64,000 nt of DNA from Spirosoma telluris (GTDB lineage Bacteria > Bacteroidota > Bacteroidia > Cytophagales > Spirosomataceae), in the NCBI GenBank assembly GCA_003259005.1, contig QLII01000001.1, positions 2,434,501-2,498,500 of the forward strand. Direction: 5' to 3'. Position numbers and translations under genes: made by a program. Shown here piece after piece: positions 34,969 to 45,213 of the stretch. How positions within the stretch are numbered: the first letter of the stretch is position 1; the number at the start of each line of letters is the position of its first letter. The notes under the pieces were generated by a model. The model was not told the origin of the DNA, made no database searches, and saw nothing but the letters and a program-made list of their open reading frames with translations.

Positions 34969-36420
34969 CTAGTAGTTATAGTTTTGCTTCAGGTTGCGGT
35001 TATTATTGATCTCGCTGATTGGAATACGTGCCAGAACACGGTAATCCGTGAATGGGAGATTGGTAGGCAGTTTAACAATGTCACGACCCAGTCGTTTCAG
35101 ATCCCAGAAGCGGTGTCCTTCGAACGCAAACTCCAAACGTCGCTGTTTGATGATTTCGTCCAGCAAAGCGGTTCCGGTCAAGCCGGTTTTTTCGGTCAGA
35201 CCGGAGCGCGTCCGGATCGTATTCAGATCTTTGATCGCATCAGCTTCCCGTCCTAAGCGATAATAGGCTTCGGCCCGGTTCAGGTACATTTCCGAAATAC
35301 GGATCACCGGAACGTTATCGAGGTTGATCGTACCGTTTTTACCCAGGAATTTGGTCGTCTCAATGTTCTGTGCACCACGTCCTTTCGTCCCTAATTCATA
35401 AAGCTGACGACGAATGTCCAGCACGTTACCGGCTGCATCCTTTTCTGATTCGAGATCGGCGAGTAGAGCAGCCGTTGGAACGACATCACCGAACCCACCG
35501 GTTGTTGCCGTATTACCCAGCGTTACCAGCGTTGTAAAGGTTGTCTGTAGCGACGTGTTTACACCAATATTCTCACTTGTCTGAAAGTTAACCTCAAACA
35601 TAGATTCTGGGTTAACAGCCGTACGCCAGCCTGCAACATAGGTAGTTTTCGATTGGAAAGTGCCCACCCCAGATGCCAATGCACTGGTTGCAAAATCGGC
35701 AGACTCCTGGTATTTCCCGGCATAGAGCGCGACACGCGAGTAAAGCGCCTGAGCGGCTCCTTTGGTCGCATAAGCTGGGCCTCTTGAGTTTGCCGTAGCG
35801 CCCAGTTTGTCAATCGCCGTCGTCAAATCAGCCAGAATCTGGGTATATACCTCATCAATCCCAGGACGGCTTGGAAACAGCACCTGTGGCAGCGTCAGTA
35901 CACCCGACAGCGACAGCGGAACGCCACCCCGGTTATATTCCGGAATAATAGCCGTTGGCATATAGGCATAGGACTTCATTAAGTCGAAGTACATTAACGC
36001 CCGGAGGAATAGACACTGGCCCATATAGGAATTACGCTGCGCATCCGTCAGCGTCACCTTAGGTAGGGCATCCAGCACCAGGTTTGCCTGGTTGATGCCA
36101 TAATAATCCTGCGTCCAGTTAATCAGGTGAGAACCGGGTTGGTTCTGATATTCAGCCACCAGACGGCTTGAGTTATTGGTAGCCCGTCCATTATCGGAAA
36201 GTACTTCAGGAATGGCAATCAAATCCCGGCCATACAGATCTGTACTTTGCAAGGCATCATAAACAGCATTGACGGCGGCATTCACTGCCTCCTGCGAGGT
36301 AAGCGCTGTCGACGAATCAATAGCCGTTTTGGGTTTTACATCCACTAAACTACTACAGGCAAAGAGCCCGCACGTCAGCATCGACGTAGCCAGCACCCGC
36401 TTAAACATATGTGTGTTCAT
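34969..36420 (-). CDS. SusD/RagB-type nutrient-binding outer membrane lipoprotein
   Basis: 483 residues. Lipobox MLTCGLFACSS at the N-terminus, then the SusD fold: TALTSQEAVNAAVNAVYDAL, LFLRALMYFDLMKSYAYMPT (the helical repeat with the conserved Tyr/Phe/Leu pattern), and the C-terminal TRSGLTEKTG, LEFAFEGHRFWDLKRLGRDI. It forms a lid over the SusC pore and captures the nutrient at the cell surface. It follows SusC with a 27-base gap. The ligand is unknown; a glycan is typical, and the neighbouring S9D peptidase hints at peptides. Confidence 0.94.
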   Translation of the reverse strand: MNTHMFKRVLATSMLTCGLFACSSLVDVKPKTAIDSSTALTSQEAVNAAVNAVYDALQSTDLYGRDLIAIPEVLSDNGRATNNSSRLVAEYQNQPGSHLINWTQDYYGINQANLVLDALPKVTLTDAQRNSYMGQCLFLRALMYFDLMKSYAYMPTAIIPEYNRGGVPLSLSGVLTLPQVLFPSRPGIDEVYTQILADLTTAIDKLGATANSRGPAYATKGAAQALYSRVALYAGKYQESADFATSALASGVGTFQSKTTYVAGWRTAVNPESMFEVNFQTSENIGVNTSLQTTFTTLVTLGNTATTGGFGDVVPTAALLADLESEKDAAGNVLDIRRQLYELGTKGRGAQNIETTKFLGKNGTINLDNVPVIRISEMYLNRAEAYYRLGREADAIKDLNTIRTRSGLTEKTGLTGTALLDEIIKQRRLEFAFEGHRFWDLKRLGRDIVKLPTNLPFTDYRVLARIPISEINNNRNLKQNYNY

Positions 36421-36447
36421 AAACTAAATGACAAAGGATGAAGTGAA

Positions 36448-39400
36448 TTATAAACCGATCTCGACGCCGAACGTATAGGTCTTCGATTGAGGGATTGCAC
36501 CCGTATTACCCGATCCGAAGTTCAGGAATTCTGGATCGTAGCCTGTCCATTTTGTCCAGGTAAGCAGGTTTGTAGCAACTGCATATACACGAACATTCTG
36601 GAGTATTTTCGTCCTGGTCAGCAAGGCTTTAGGGAATGTATAGGCCAGTTGCACCTGCTTCAGGCGGATATACGAAGCATCTTCAATGGTCCGGCTCGTA
36701 GCCGATATATAGGACGATCCTTGTATTTCAGCTCCGCCATTGTAAGGCCGTGGAATGTCAGTAATCTGGCCTGGTGTCGTCCAGCGATTGTTATAAACTG
36801 AGGTCAGTGTATTTACGTTACGCGTTCCATCGTCAATCAGGAAAACGCCCTGCGAATTGTTGACCCGACGGCCAAATTCATACTGGAAAAACGCCGTCAG
36901 ATCGAAGCCTTTGTACGAAATCTGGTTCCGCCATCCGCCATAGATGTTGGCAAAGTCAGAGCCTAAGTATTTAGAATCCCGGGGAGTTTGGTAGGTATAA
37001 ACGATATTGCCGTTCTGGTCGTACCACATGGCTCGGCCCGTAGCAGGGTTTACACCGGCATAAACAGGTGCATAGTTGGCATAAACGGGTTTACCCACAA
37101 TGAAGTTACGCGTAACGGTTGTGTTACCTGCCTGCACCGGTGCTGTTAACAAAACAAGGCTATCGACGTTGGCTTGTGGCGAAATACCGTCATAGAGTTT
37201 GGTAACCTTGTTATCGATAACCGAGAAGTTAAAGCTGCTTTCCCAGCGTAGGGATGAGGTTTTCAGGACGTCGACTGTGATCTCTGCTTCAAAGCCCCGG
37301 TTTTTCACCTGACCTGCATTAAATGTAATGGTTGTAAAACCGCTGGTGTTAGGCACCTGGCGTTGTAGTAACAGGTCGTTACTGGTCCGATCATACACAT
37401 CGAATTGACCACGAATCCGGTTGTTAAAGATGCCATATTCCAGACCGGCAGCTATTTCCGTATTCCGCTCCCATTTCAGATCGGGGTTGGCTAGGCTCGT
37501 GACGGCAATACCGCTACCGGCATTATAGTTAGCACCACCCACATAAAGACCTCTTGAATCGAAGTTGCCGATCTGATCGTTTCCGGTCGATCCGAAGCTG
37601 GCCCGTAGTTTCAATTCAGTTAATACAGGATTACCTTTCAGGAAAGCCTCATCCGATACTAACCAGCTACCCGAAATAGAGGGGAAGAACCCGAACAGGT
37701 TGTTGGCCCCAAAACGAGACGAACCGTCATAGCGACCAATCAACGATAGGAAGTACCGGCTGTTATAGTTATAGTCGATCTTACCAAAAGCCGATGCCCG
37801 GTGGTAGCCCGTCCAGAAACTAGACATTGCCGTGTAGTTGGCAGCTGCCGAAATGTACTGAAAATCAGACGTTGGGAAACCCGTAGCCGTTCCGCTGGTT
37901 CCGTTCCGGGTATCGCTTCGATACTCAAGCCCTGCCAGTGCGTTAATCGAATGCTCACCAAACTGGTGCGAATAGGTCAGCGCACCGTTTGTCAGGAAGT
38001 TAATACTTTCTTCGTTCTGGAACGAATCCCGACCCTGCACACTATACGCATCCTGAATACGAGGGTCAGCATAGTAGTTACCCTTAATAATACGATAGTC
38101 CAGGTTGACAGTTGGCCGGAACGTTAACTGGGGTGTTATTCTATAGACAAGCGCTGCACTACCAACCAGTTGATTCGTAATCGACGTGATTTTTGCATAA
38201 TCGGCCGACAGGATAAAGTTATGACTAACGACCCCAACAGCACCACCTGATTGTGGAGTATTCGCATAGGTACCATCTGCGTTATAAATGGCATTGGTTG
38301 GCACCATTACTGGTCCGCCAAAAGCAGCAGACCCCAAAAAGCTACCTCCGTTTGGCGATGCGTACTGACCACCCTGTGTTGTAGTACTCAGGTTGATAGA
38401 CTGCTCAAACTGAAGCTTGTCTGACAGTTTCTGCCCAAGGCGTAGGCTGGACGTAAAGCGTTTGAAGTACACACCAACCACGTTAGCATCCTGGGTATTG
38501 TACGAAGACGAAAAGTGGAAGTTATTCCGTTCACCGCCACCCGAGAGCGACACTTCATAATTCTGTACCCGCCCGGTACGCATGGCCGCCCGTTGCCAGT
38601 CGTAGGTTTTCAACGTATCGACAATACCTTGAAGCTGGTTTTCACCAAGGCTCGCTATGGTTGCCGCCGGATAACGAAGAATCCCCAATACCTGCTGAAG
38701 AGCCCAGGTTCTGGATTGGGTTGGGTTAGCGTTCATAAACGCTTCGGTACGCATATTTACCCATTGCTGGGAATTCAGGACATCGAAGTACTTGATTGGC
38801 TCAACAACACCCTGATAGTAGTTGAATTTCACCTGAGTCCGGCCCGCTTTTCCTTTTTTCGTCGTAATGATAACAACCCCGTTGGCCGCCTGCGAACCAT
38901 AAATAGACGCAGCAGCGGCATCTTTTAAGACCTCAATCGACTCTACATCATTGGGGTTCAAAAAGTTAATGGGATTCGAACTGGCATAACTGTTGGTATT
39001 CTGCGTATTCAACTGCACACCGTCGACAATATAAAGCGGTTCATTACCAGCCGTAATGGAACCGACACCCCGAATACGAACCTGCATGGCTCCACCAGGA
39101 GCGCCGTTGGCGGAGGAAATCTGTACGCCCGAAATACGCCCCTGCATGGCCCGGTCAATACTCTGAGCAGGAACATTCTGGATATCCGTACCCTTAATTT
39201 TTGAAACGGCTCCTGTTACTTCCCGTTTGCTGAGAACGCCACCGTAACCCGTAACAATAACTTCTTCCAGATCACTGTTCGTGCTCTGCAACTGAACGGT
39301 AATCGTACTCCGGTTACCCACTTCAACTTCCTGACGGGAAAAACCAATCGACGAAATAACCAGGGTTGGTTTTCCGGGTACCGCGAGGCTAAACTTGCCG

Positions 39401-39576
39401 TCAGCATCAGTCGTTGTGCCTCGGGTTGTACCCTTTACGGATATGCTGGCGCCAGGTAATGGCCCACCGTCGTCGCTGGAGGTAATACGCCCTGTAATAA
39501 CGCGATCCTGGGCATAGGAGGACCCCATTATACTAAATAGCATTAAAATTAGGTTAAATAGTAGTTTTCGAATCAT
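36448..39576 (-). CDS. SusC/RagA-type TonB-dependent outer membrane transporter
   Basis: 1042 residues from ATG 39576, where the signal peptide begins (MIRKLLFNLILMLF ... YAQ). An in-frame ATG at 39630 is less likely, as it would add a polar leader. Order: CarboxypepD_reg-like domain about 25-100 (ITGRITSSDDGGPLPGASI, a conserved Bacteroidota SusC feature), plug domain (VIVTGYG, AMQGRISGVQISS, RIRGVGSIT), and a long beta-barrel. No FecR/anti-sigma gene is adjacent. It imports large substrates with TonB energy and pairs with the SusD gene downstream. An AT-rich leader of about 270 bases lies upstream. Confidence 0.94.
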   Translation of the reverse strand: MIRKLLFNLILMLFSIMGSSYAQDRVITGRITSSDDGGPLPGASISVKGTTRGTTTDADGKFSLAVPGKPTLVISSIGFSRQEVEVGNRSTITVQLQSTNSDLEEVIVTGYGGVLSKREVTGAVSKIKGTDIQNVPAQSIDRAMQGRISGVQISSANGAPGGAMQVRIRGVGSITAGNEPLYIVDGVQLNTQNTNSYASSNPINFLNPNDVESIEVLKDAAAASIYGSQAANGVVIITTKKGKAGRTQVKFNYYQGVVEPIKYFDVLNSQQWVNMRTEAFMNANPTQSRTWALQQVLGILRYPAATIASLGENQLQGIVDTLKTYDWQRAAMRTGRVQNYEVSLSGGGERNNFHFSSSYNTQDANVVGVYFKRFTSSLRLGQKLSDKLQFEQSINLSTTTQGGQYASPNGGSFLGSAAFGGPVMVPTNAIYNADGTYANTPQSGGAVGVVSHNFILSADYAKITSITNQLVGSAALVYRITPQLTFRPTVNLDYRIIKGNYYADPRIQDAYSVQGRDSFQNEESINFLTNGALTYSHQFGEHSINALAGLEYRSDTRNGTSGTATGFPTSDFQYISAAANYTAMSSFWTGYHRASAFGKIDYNYNSRYFLSLIGRYDGSSRFGANNLFGFFPSISGSWLVSDEAFLKGNPVLTELKLRASFGSTGNDQIGNFDSRGLYVGGANYNAGSGIAVTSLANPDLKWERNTEIAAGLEYGIFNNRIRGQFDVYDRTSNDLLLQRQVPNTSGFTTITFNAGQVKNRGFEAEITVDVLKTSSLRWESSFNFSVIDNKVTKLYDGISPQANVDSLVLLTAPVQAGNTTVTRNFIVGKPVYANYAPVYAGVNPATGRAMWYDQNGNIVYTYQTPRDSKYLGSDFANIYGGWRNQISYKGFDLTAFFQYEFGRRVNNSQGVFLIDDGTRNVNTLTSVYNNRWTTPGQITDIPRPYNGGAEIQGSSYISATSRTIEDASYIRLKQVQLAYTFPKALLTRTKILQNVRVYAVATNLLTWTKWTGYDPEFLNFGSGNTGAIPQSKTYTFGVEIGL

Positions 39577-39961
39577 CTTTGATGAGTGCTTAAATGTTAC
39601 TCTTAAAATTAAATCCGCCCCATCTCTCAAGCAAAATATAGTATTGAATTTACAGTAAATTACAATTTTATATTTTACACATGCAATTTATTTTAATATA
39701 TAATCTCAAATAATTAAAATATATACAAATTATATATTGATTAATTTTTTAATAAAATTTATGATTTAAACGGTATATATTCATTATTATTAACACTGCA
39801 TTCCTACTGCCAGTCGGTCAGCTTATTCTTTCATCCCCACACGTTATGGCCCTAAAAGGACCTGTTATTCATTGGCAGTAGCTTCTGCATCGCCCTGGTA
39901 GCAATTTCGGGCCATGAAAACCTACACAGTTCGTGACGGAATTGTAGTTACTCGTAAAATC
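39577..39961. other. AT-rich divergent promoter region of susC
   Basis: 385 bases, mostly A and T, between the divergent SusC and DUF3828-like genes. It holds several TATATTTTG/TATAAT-like boxes, but none of the candidate -7/-33 pairs is clear. No hairpin with a T run and no gene was seen. The most likely content is the two promoters and regulator binding sites. Confidence 0.5.
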
Positions 39962-40528
39962 ATGACCAAATCGGCAATTACTTTTCTAGTAGCAATACTA
40001 TTTATTAGTCCAACTTCACCTACTGTAGGTAGTAATTCGCATATCCGATTGGCTATCACTGCTGATTCAGAAGCGGCAAAGCGAACTGTACTGGACTTTC
40101 TGCAGTGGTATAAAGCGAATATCGGTGCAACCAGCAAAATCATCCTCGTGAATCAGCAGCCGGGTAAAAACTATTCGGTAAATGCAAAAAATGGCGAACG
40201 CTATCTGGCCTATCTAAAAAGCAGCCGGTTGCTGACAGATAAATACCTGAATGAATGGCGAACCTATTTTAAGGAACGGCAGGCAGGTTTTCAGGCCAGT
40301 CCACAAAACGAAGGTCCGCCCACTGGTTTCGAGTATGACTTAGTCATGCTTAGCCAGGATGTTGACCAGCAATTAAATTCTCTGAAATCCCTGAAAATCA
40401 ACTCTGTGAAAATCCGCCAAAACCGGGCTTCGGTGACGTTTTTCCTTCTGGAAGACTATGAATTTCGACTAGTCCGGCAGAACAACCGCTGGCTAATCAA
40501 CGAAATACTCAACCTAAGCGCCGAATAA
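39962..40528 (+). CDS. Secreted DUF3828-like protein
   Basis: 188 residues from ATG 39962, giving a signal peptide (SAITFLVAILFISPTSPTVG). A longer in-frame start (39914) is possible. The mature part has VLDFLQWYKANIGATSK and later YLAYLKSSRLLTDKYLNEW and FEYDLVMLSQDVD, in keeping with the DUF3828 (NTF2-like) family. This suggests a small periplasmic protein, but the function is unknown. It is followed after four bases by the next gene, so the two are an operon. Confidence 0.55.
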   Translation: MTKSAITFLVAILFISPTSPTVGSNSHIRLAITADSEAAKRTVLDFLQWYKANIGATSKIILVNQQPGKNYSVNAKNGERYLAYLKSSRLLTDKYLNEWRTYFKERQAGFQASPQNEGPPTGFEYDLVMLSQDVDQQLNSLKSLKINSVKIRQNRASVTFFLLEDYEFRLVRQNNRWLINEILNLSAE

Positions 40529-40532
40529 AGTC

Positions 40533-41249
40533 ATGGAGCGTACATTTTCTTTATTGGTAGCCTGCGTGTGCCTGGCACCTCTCTTTTTTTGGGCGGGTTT
40601 CGGTCTGGTCTGGTTATTCACCAAAGACGCAGGGGGCGGGGGCGAAGATCGTATTGCCTATGGCTATTTTGGCGTGCTGGCAGGGCTGGCACTAGCGGGC
40701 ATTGGTGCTGTGCTCACCTGGTATCTATCCGGGCGCTTTCTGCTGCCGGATAACCTGCGTTCTATTCAGATCGCCGATGGCATTTTAGTGGCAGGATGGC
40801 TTATTTATTGGGTAATCAACTCCGCTCAGCAACCTCAGCGACTTCAATACGATGGCCGTTGGGCTGCCTTGGAAATTGAGGTCAAAGTAGCCAACCCTTT
40901 GCTTAATGGGTCATCCATCGCATCTGCCGTTTCAATGGATTACATCGGTGGACAAAACAGCGGCAACTTCCCTCGCTCCGAGGCCGTTCGGGAGGAGGGT
41001 GAATTTTACATTTTACCCTGGGCAACAGCACCTATGTACGTCGATAATTGGCAAATGAGGGTGTTTTTACATAACCAACCGGTCTTATTTCCATTAGATT
41101 TACCTCGCTTACCCACTCAATCGACCGCCTGGTCAGGCTGGATTCCTCCCGTTCAGTATCAGGCCTATGTCCTACCTACAGCTGTGAAGCAAGGGCTCAC
41201 GCTGCGGTATCGTCTTCGGCTTGTTCCCTCCAGCGAGAATTTCCACTAA
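40533..41249 (+). CDS. Membrane protein of unknown function, second gene of the vWA trio
   Basis: 238 residues. Three hydrophobic segments in the first 100 residues (LLVACVCLAPLFFWAGFGLVWLF; YFGVLAGLALAGIGAVLTWYL; IQIADGILVAGWLIYWVI) and then a long non-membrane part of about 130 residues rich in beta-type sequence (LEIEVKVANPLLNG, IGGQNSGNFPRS). No family was recognised. It follows the DUF3828-like gene by four bases and precedes the vWA gene by 49 bases, so the three are probably transcribed together. Confidence 0.65.
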   Translation: MERTFSLLVACVCLAPLFFWAGFGLVWLFTKDAGGGGEDRIAYGYFGVLAGLALAGIGAVLTWYLSGRFLLPDNLRSIQIADGILVAGWLIYWVINSAQQPQRLQYDGRWAALEIEVKVANPLLNGSSIASAVSMDYIGGQNSGNFPRSEAVREEGEFYILPWATAPMYVDNWQMRVFLHNQPVLFPLDLPRLPTQSTAWSGWIPPVQYQAYVLPTAVKQGLTLRYRLRLVPSSENFH

Positions 41250-41298
41250 CATCCTTTATGTGAGTTTGTTAGATCACCTCTTTTTCGTTATTTCGGTT

Positions 41299-44042
41299 AT
41301 GCATACCTACCTTTTCCTATTTCTGCTGTTCTCCGCCTTTTTTGCTACGGGTCAGGCGCTGCGTGAAACCCCTCAGCAGGCGCTTAACCAGTACGTCGCC
41401 TTTCTCAACCAATCGGTCGATGAAGTAAGCGATCGATTTCAGCGGGTACAGGTTTATTATACCGATATGGTAGCCTATCAATCGAATGGGCGTTCGCCCT
41501 TGCGGTTGTCGCCGTCGGGGATGCTGGAGGAGTATTATTATAAAAAAGCACTAACTGGTGATGCATTTACTGACGCGGAAAAACAACGCTTGAAAGCGAG
41601 CGCTCAGGCACTCTGGAAATTGGTCAATAAAATTGATCAGACCACCAAATCGCTGGAAACCTACGACCGGCTTAAAGATTACCAGCGCGACAATTTCAAA
41701 AAAGCCACTGCCCTCATTACGGATCTCCAGGCCCTTACCACCCAGTTTAGCGCCGATAAAGACTCGCTCTATCGGCAGATTCAGCGCGTCTATCGCCGGT
41801 ATCAGCCTTACCGGGCTACCGATGCATATCTATATACGGAAAAGGAAATGGAACTGGCGCTTGACAGTCAACAACGCCTGCTCGATACCTTATCCTATTA
41901 CCTGAATGAAAATAGCCCGTCAAACTGGCCTGTTAAGCTCGTTCAGCAGAGCATTCTGGCCGATGAGAAACTGTTGAACGAATTCGGGAAAGGCAAATCC
42001 GTTATCGACTATCCGGCTTCGGATATGATGAGTTCGTTCAAAGCGGGTTTGCAAACGATACAGGGGTAAAAAGACGGGCGGTAGATGATTATACCTTTGG
42101 TGCTCGGCAAACAGCAAGGCACAATAACGAATTCTACCGCTCATTCATCAACCAGTATAATAACGATTTACTGAACTGGTATCAGAGTTTTGTCAAATAC
42201 AGTGCCGCAACCAAACAATTACTGGATTACCCAAAATATGCACCTGTTTTTGCGTTCGATGTTCCCCAGGCGGCCAGCCCAAAAACAGAGGAAACTGCTC
42301 CGTTTCGGGATGTTCAGCCGCTTGCGTTCTCAATAAAGCCAGCCGCAGCACCGGCCAGCCCGGCTACCTTTAACGCCTTAAATGCCTATGTGGACTTTAT
42401 CAACGAATCCCTTCGGCAGATGAATCACATGCAGCTACTAGTGCGCAATTACCAGTCGTCGGCCGAGTATTATCGGGAACCGAATGCAGGCCGACACCGA
42501 AGTAATCTGACCTACTCGCATGAAGAGTATAAGGTGCCCGTATCGGAACACCAACTGCTAACGATGAATACGCCCCAAATTCCTCAACCCTACCGGGCGT
42601 CGATTAATGGGCAGGCCGATGTGCTGCTGGCGATCCTGAAAGAAATGGATGCGCTGAGTATTGAATTAATTACCTATACAAGTACCAAACAATATGAACA
42701 GGATCATCTGAAACGTTCCGACGCTATTCTGGATCGGTACGCCTACCTGTTCGATGTCTTCGACCGCAAGAAGGAACAGCTTTACCAAGATGTTCGACGT
42801 ATTCATGAGAGCTATCCTGTCAAAAAGCCAATTACTTCTTATGACATATCGGGAAAAGCATTGCTGAAACTGATTGATCTGAATAAAGAAATTCTGTTTG
42901 GTATACGAGCCTATCTAAACGGAGAAGCAACTCAGGTGCCTGCTACAGATGCCCTGCAAGCCGAAGCCCGAATCCTGATTACCAACGAATACCAGAACCT
43001 GAAAGGTCTGAAACGATTGGGACGTACTAATGGACTATGCCCCTACTCACCTTACGAAGACCTCGCAGAGAACTCACTCAGGATGGCCGAAAAGGCGCAA
43101 AACGTCCAAAAAAAGTCGGCGGATCAGACGTATGAATCCTTTTATTATTTCTTCAATAACGAGATCGCCTATCCATACAACAAGTTCAGTGAGTTAGCCA
43201 AAGTAGGCGTTTTGAAAACCATCAACGAACCCAATATCCTGGCATTCCGTCGGTCAACTCCATCGGTCATTTCGCTGGCAACCACCGAACCGATCAAAAA
43301 AACCATTAATGAACCCCTTGCCGAAACAAAACCCGTTACACAAAGCACAGTCACTACCAGTACACCCATTAGTAGCCCAACCACAACAATGGGCCAAACG
43401 GTTATCCGGCACGACACAGTTTATGTCAACCAGACCAAAGTTGATACGGTGTATATTGACCGGCCGGGTCAGACTACTGTCGTTAATTCCCTGGCCGGGT
43501 TTGCTGCCAATAATATGATATTGCTGCTGGATGTATCTGGCTCCATGGATTCGCCCTATAAACTGCCGCTCTTAAAAACAGCCATTAAATCGCTGCTGCG
43601 CATCCTACGGCCCGAAGACCAGCTTTCCGTTATCGTGTATTCCGGCAAAGCGAAAGTGGCCCTAAAACCGACCTCGGGCAGTAACGCCAGCGAGATTGCC
43701 CGTGTGATCGACGAACTCCAGTCCGACGGCGACACCGATGGAAACGGGGGTATCCGCTTAGCTTACAAAGTAGCTAACAAGAATTACATCCGGGCAGGCA
43801 ACAACCGGATCATACTCGCCACCGACGGTGAATTCCCGGTGAGTGATGAGGTGTTTCAGTTAGTGAGCGAATCGAGCACTCGGGATGTTTACCTAACGAT
43901 TTTCACCTTTGGTCAGAAGGAAATCAACGGACAGAATCTCAAAAAATTAGCCCAGACTGGCAAAGGTAGTTACACGCACATCACCCGGAAAAACGCAAAC
44001 CTGCAACTGATTCTGGAAGCCCAGGCGAAGAAAATACCGTAG
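41299..44042 (+). CDS. Secreted von Willebrand factor A domain protein, frameshifted
   Basis: About 914 residues once one base is added in the G run 42063-42066; otherwise the frame ends at 42069 and restarts later. ATG 41299 gives a signal peptide (HTYLFLFLLFSAFFATGQA). Residues 20-600 are a Tyr/Lys/Glu-rich helical region. The C-terminal vWA domain (from about 720) has MIDAS motif DVSGSMDSP, the Thr-bearing DTDGNGG loop and the Asp in ATDGEF, so a metal ion is probably bound for protein contact. It resembles YfbK-type secreted vWA proteins only in the vWA part. The partner is unknown; the DUF3828-like and membrane proteins are candidates. Confidence 0.78.
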
Positions 44043-44112
44043 CATTCGCGGTTTGCATTGAGTTCTGTAATTATTACCTCGTTCGACATCGTACCTATCA
44101 AATAATCCACCA

Positions 44113-44673
44113 GTGGCCATAGACTCCTTTACGCTGACAATACACATGGTATCAAGTCTTGACGGCATGATTGCCAAAAAAGACAATAGTGTTTCCTGGT
44201 TTGAGACGGCCGACAGCTACGAAAAAGGAGTTACTGGGCAAAACCCGGAGGAGTTTCTTAAAACAATTGACTGCTATGTGATGGGGGCGCGGACCTATGA
44301 GCACGCCCTGGAACTGTCAAAATCGTATGGATGGGCGTATGGAGACACACCTACAATCGTCGTAACCCATCGCAATCTGCCAATTGACCGAAAGAACATT
44401 GAACTTTATTCGGGCGATCTCAACAAACTGGTGGCTGAACGCCTAAAACCAACTTATACCCATGTCTGGCTGGTAGGCGGTGCCATGCTTGCTAAGGAGT
44501 TTATTCGTTTAAAATTGGCGGACGACATAAGGCTATCTGTTTTGCCTATCATTTTGGGTGACGGGATACCATTTCTTAACCAACTCGACCAGGAACACGC
44601 CCTGCACCTGAAGGACGTGACGGCCTACAAAAGCGGCATGGTGGAATTATGGTATGAACTAAGAAAAGGGTAG
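44113..44673 (+). CDS. RibD C-terminal/dihydrofolate reductase-like protein
   Basis: 186 residues from a GTG start; ATG 44146 is an alternative that would begin MVSSLDGM. The RibD_C/DHFR-like fold shows MVSSLDGMIAKKDNSVSW, VMGARTYEHAL (the conserved Gly-Arg-x-Ty), and the VWLVGGAMLAKEF NADPH-binding loop. Single-domain members reduce pyrimidine-like or pterin-like compounds, or are uncharacterised oxidoreductases. No riboflavin operon is adjacent, so a biosynthetic role is unlikely. It is followed by the PadR unit. Confidence 0.8.
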   Translation: MAIDSFTLTIHMVSSLDGMIAKKDNSVSWFETADSYEKGVTGQNPEEFLKTIDCYVMGARTYEHALELSKSYGWAYGDTPTIVVTHRNLPIDRKNIELYSGDLNKLVAERLKPTYTHVWLVGGAMLAKEFIRLKLADDIRLSVLPIILGDGIPFLNQLDQEHALHLKDVTAYKSGMVELWYELRKG

Positions 44674-44686
44674 GAACTATTTCAAT

Positions 44687-44852
44687 GGACAGCTAGAAAC
44701 ACACCCAACCGAGACGGTTGGCACTACATGTCCGCAATTGTACTATTACTGTCCGTTTCTGGACAAGACACAAACCCTTTCAAAACAAAAATAGCCCTCA
44801 ATTAGCTCTAAAAGCTCATTCCTTAAGTTGGCAAGGCATTTGTTTAGCAAAT
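44687..44852. promoter_or_regulatory. Possible PadR operator region with repeated TGTCC/GGACA half-sites
   Basis: Half-sites GGACA (44687-44691), TGTCC (44729-44733), TGTCC (44750-44754) and GGACA (44761-44765; the last two form an inverted pair TGTCC-6-GGACA), plus ATTTG-5-CAAAT (44838-44852), 22 bases before the padR start. PadR proteins bind palindromes close to their own promoters, so these are good candidates for autoregulation and for control of the permease downstream. Confidence 0.35.
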
Positions 44853-44874
44853 AATAAGCAAATCATTATCAACC

Positions 44875-45213
44875 ATGGGAAGAGCTTATCTAGGCGAGTT
44901 CGAGGAGCTGGTTTTACTTACGGTAGCCGTACTGGAAGGAGGAGCGTATGGCGTTACCATAGCTGCCGAATTAAAGCAGCGCACCGACCGGACCATTAGC
45001 CTCAGCGGTGTACATATTGCCCTCTACCGCCTGGAGGAAAAAGGATTCGTACACTCTGAGTTAGGGGGCGCCACTGCTGCCAGGGGAGGTCGTCGAAAAC
45101 GGCTTTTTGTTATTACCGCCCTGGGAAAACGAACCCTGGGCGAGATGCGTGAAGTGCGCAACCAACTCTGGGATTCCATTCCAAACGCCTATCCAATCCT
45201 AAGTCATGAATAA
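44875..45213 (+). CDS. PadR family transcriptional regulator
   Basis: 112 residues. The N-terminal winged HTH is clear: LGEFEELVLLTVAVL, AYGVTIAAEL, and SGVHIALYRLEEKGFVHSE (wing and recognition helix). The C-terminus is short, as in PadR proteins that pair with permeases. Its stop overlaps the permease start by eight bases (ATGAATAA), so the two are translationally coupled. Represses its own operon in typical cases; the inducer is unknown. Confidence 0.92.
   Translation: MGRAYLGEFEELVLLTVAVLEGGAYGVTIAAELKQRTDRTISLSGVHIALYRLEEKGFVHSELGGATAARGGRRKRLFVITALGKRTLGEMREVRNQLWDSIPNAYPILSHE

Noticed and set aside
38515..38928. ORF of 137 codons opposite SusC
   Set aside because: A shadow of the SusC coding frame; no family resemblance.
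39577..39630. Longer SusC start at 39630
   Set aside because: The extra residues are polar and would bury the signal peptide; ATG 39576 gives a normal signal sequence.
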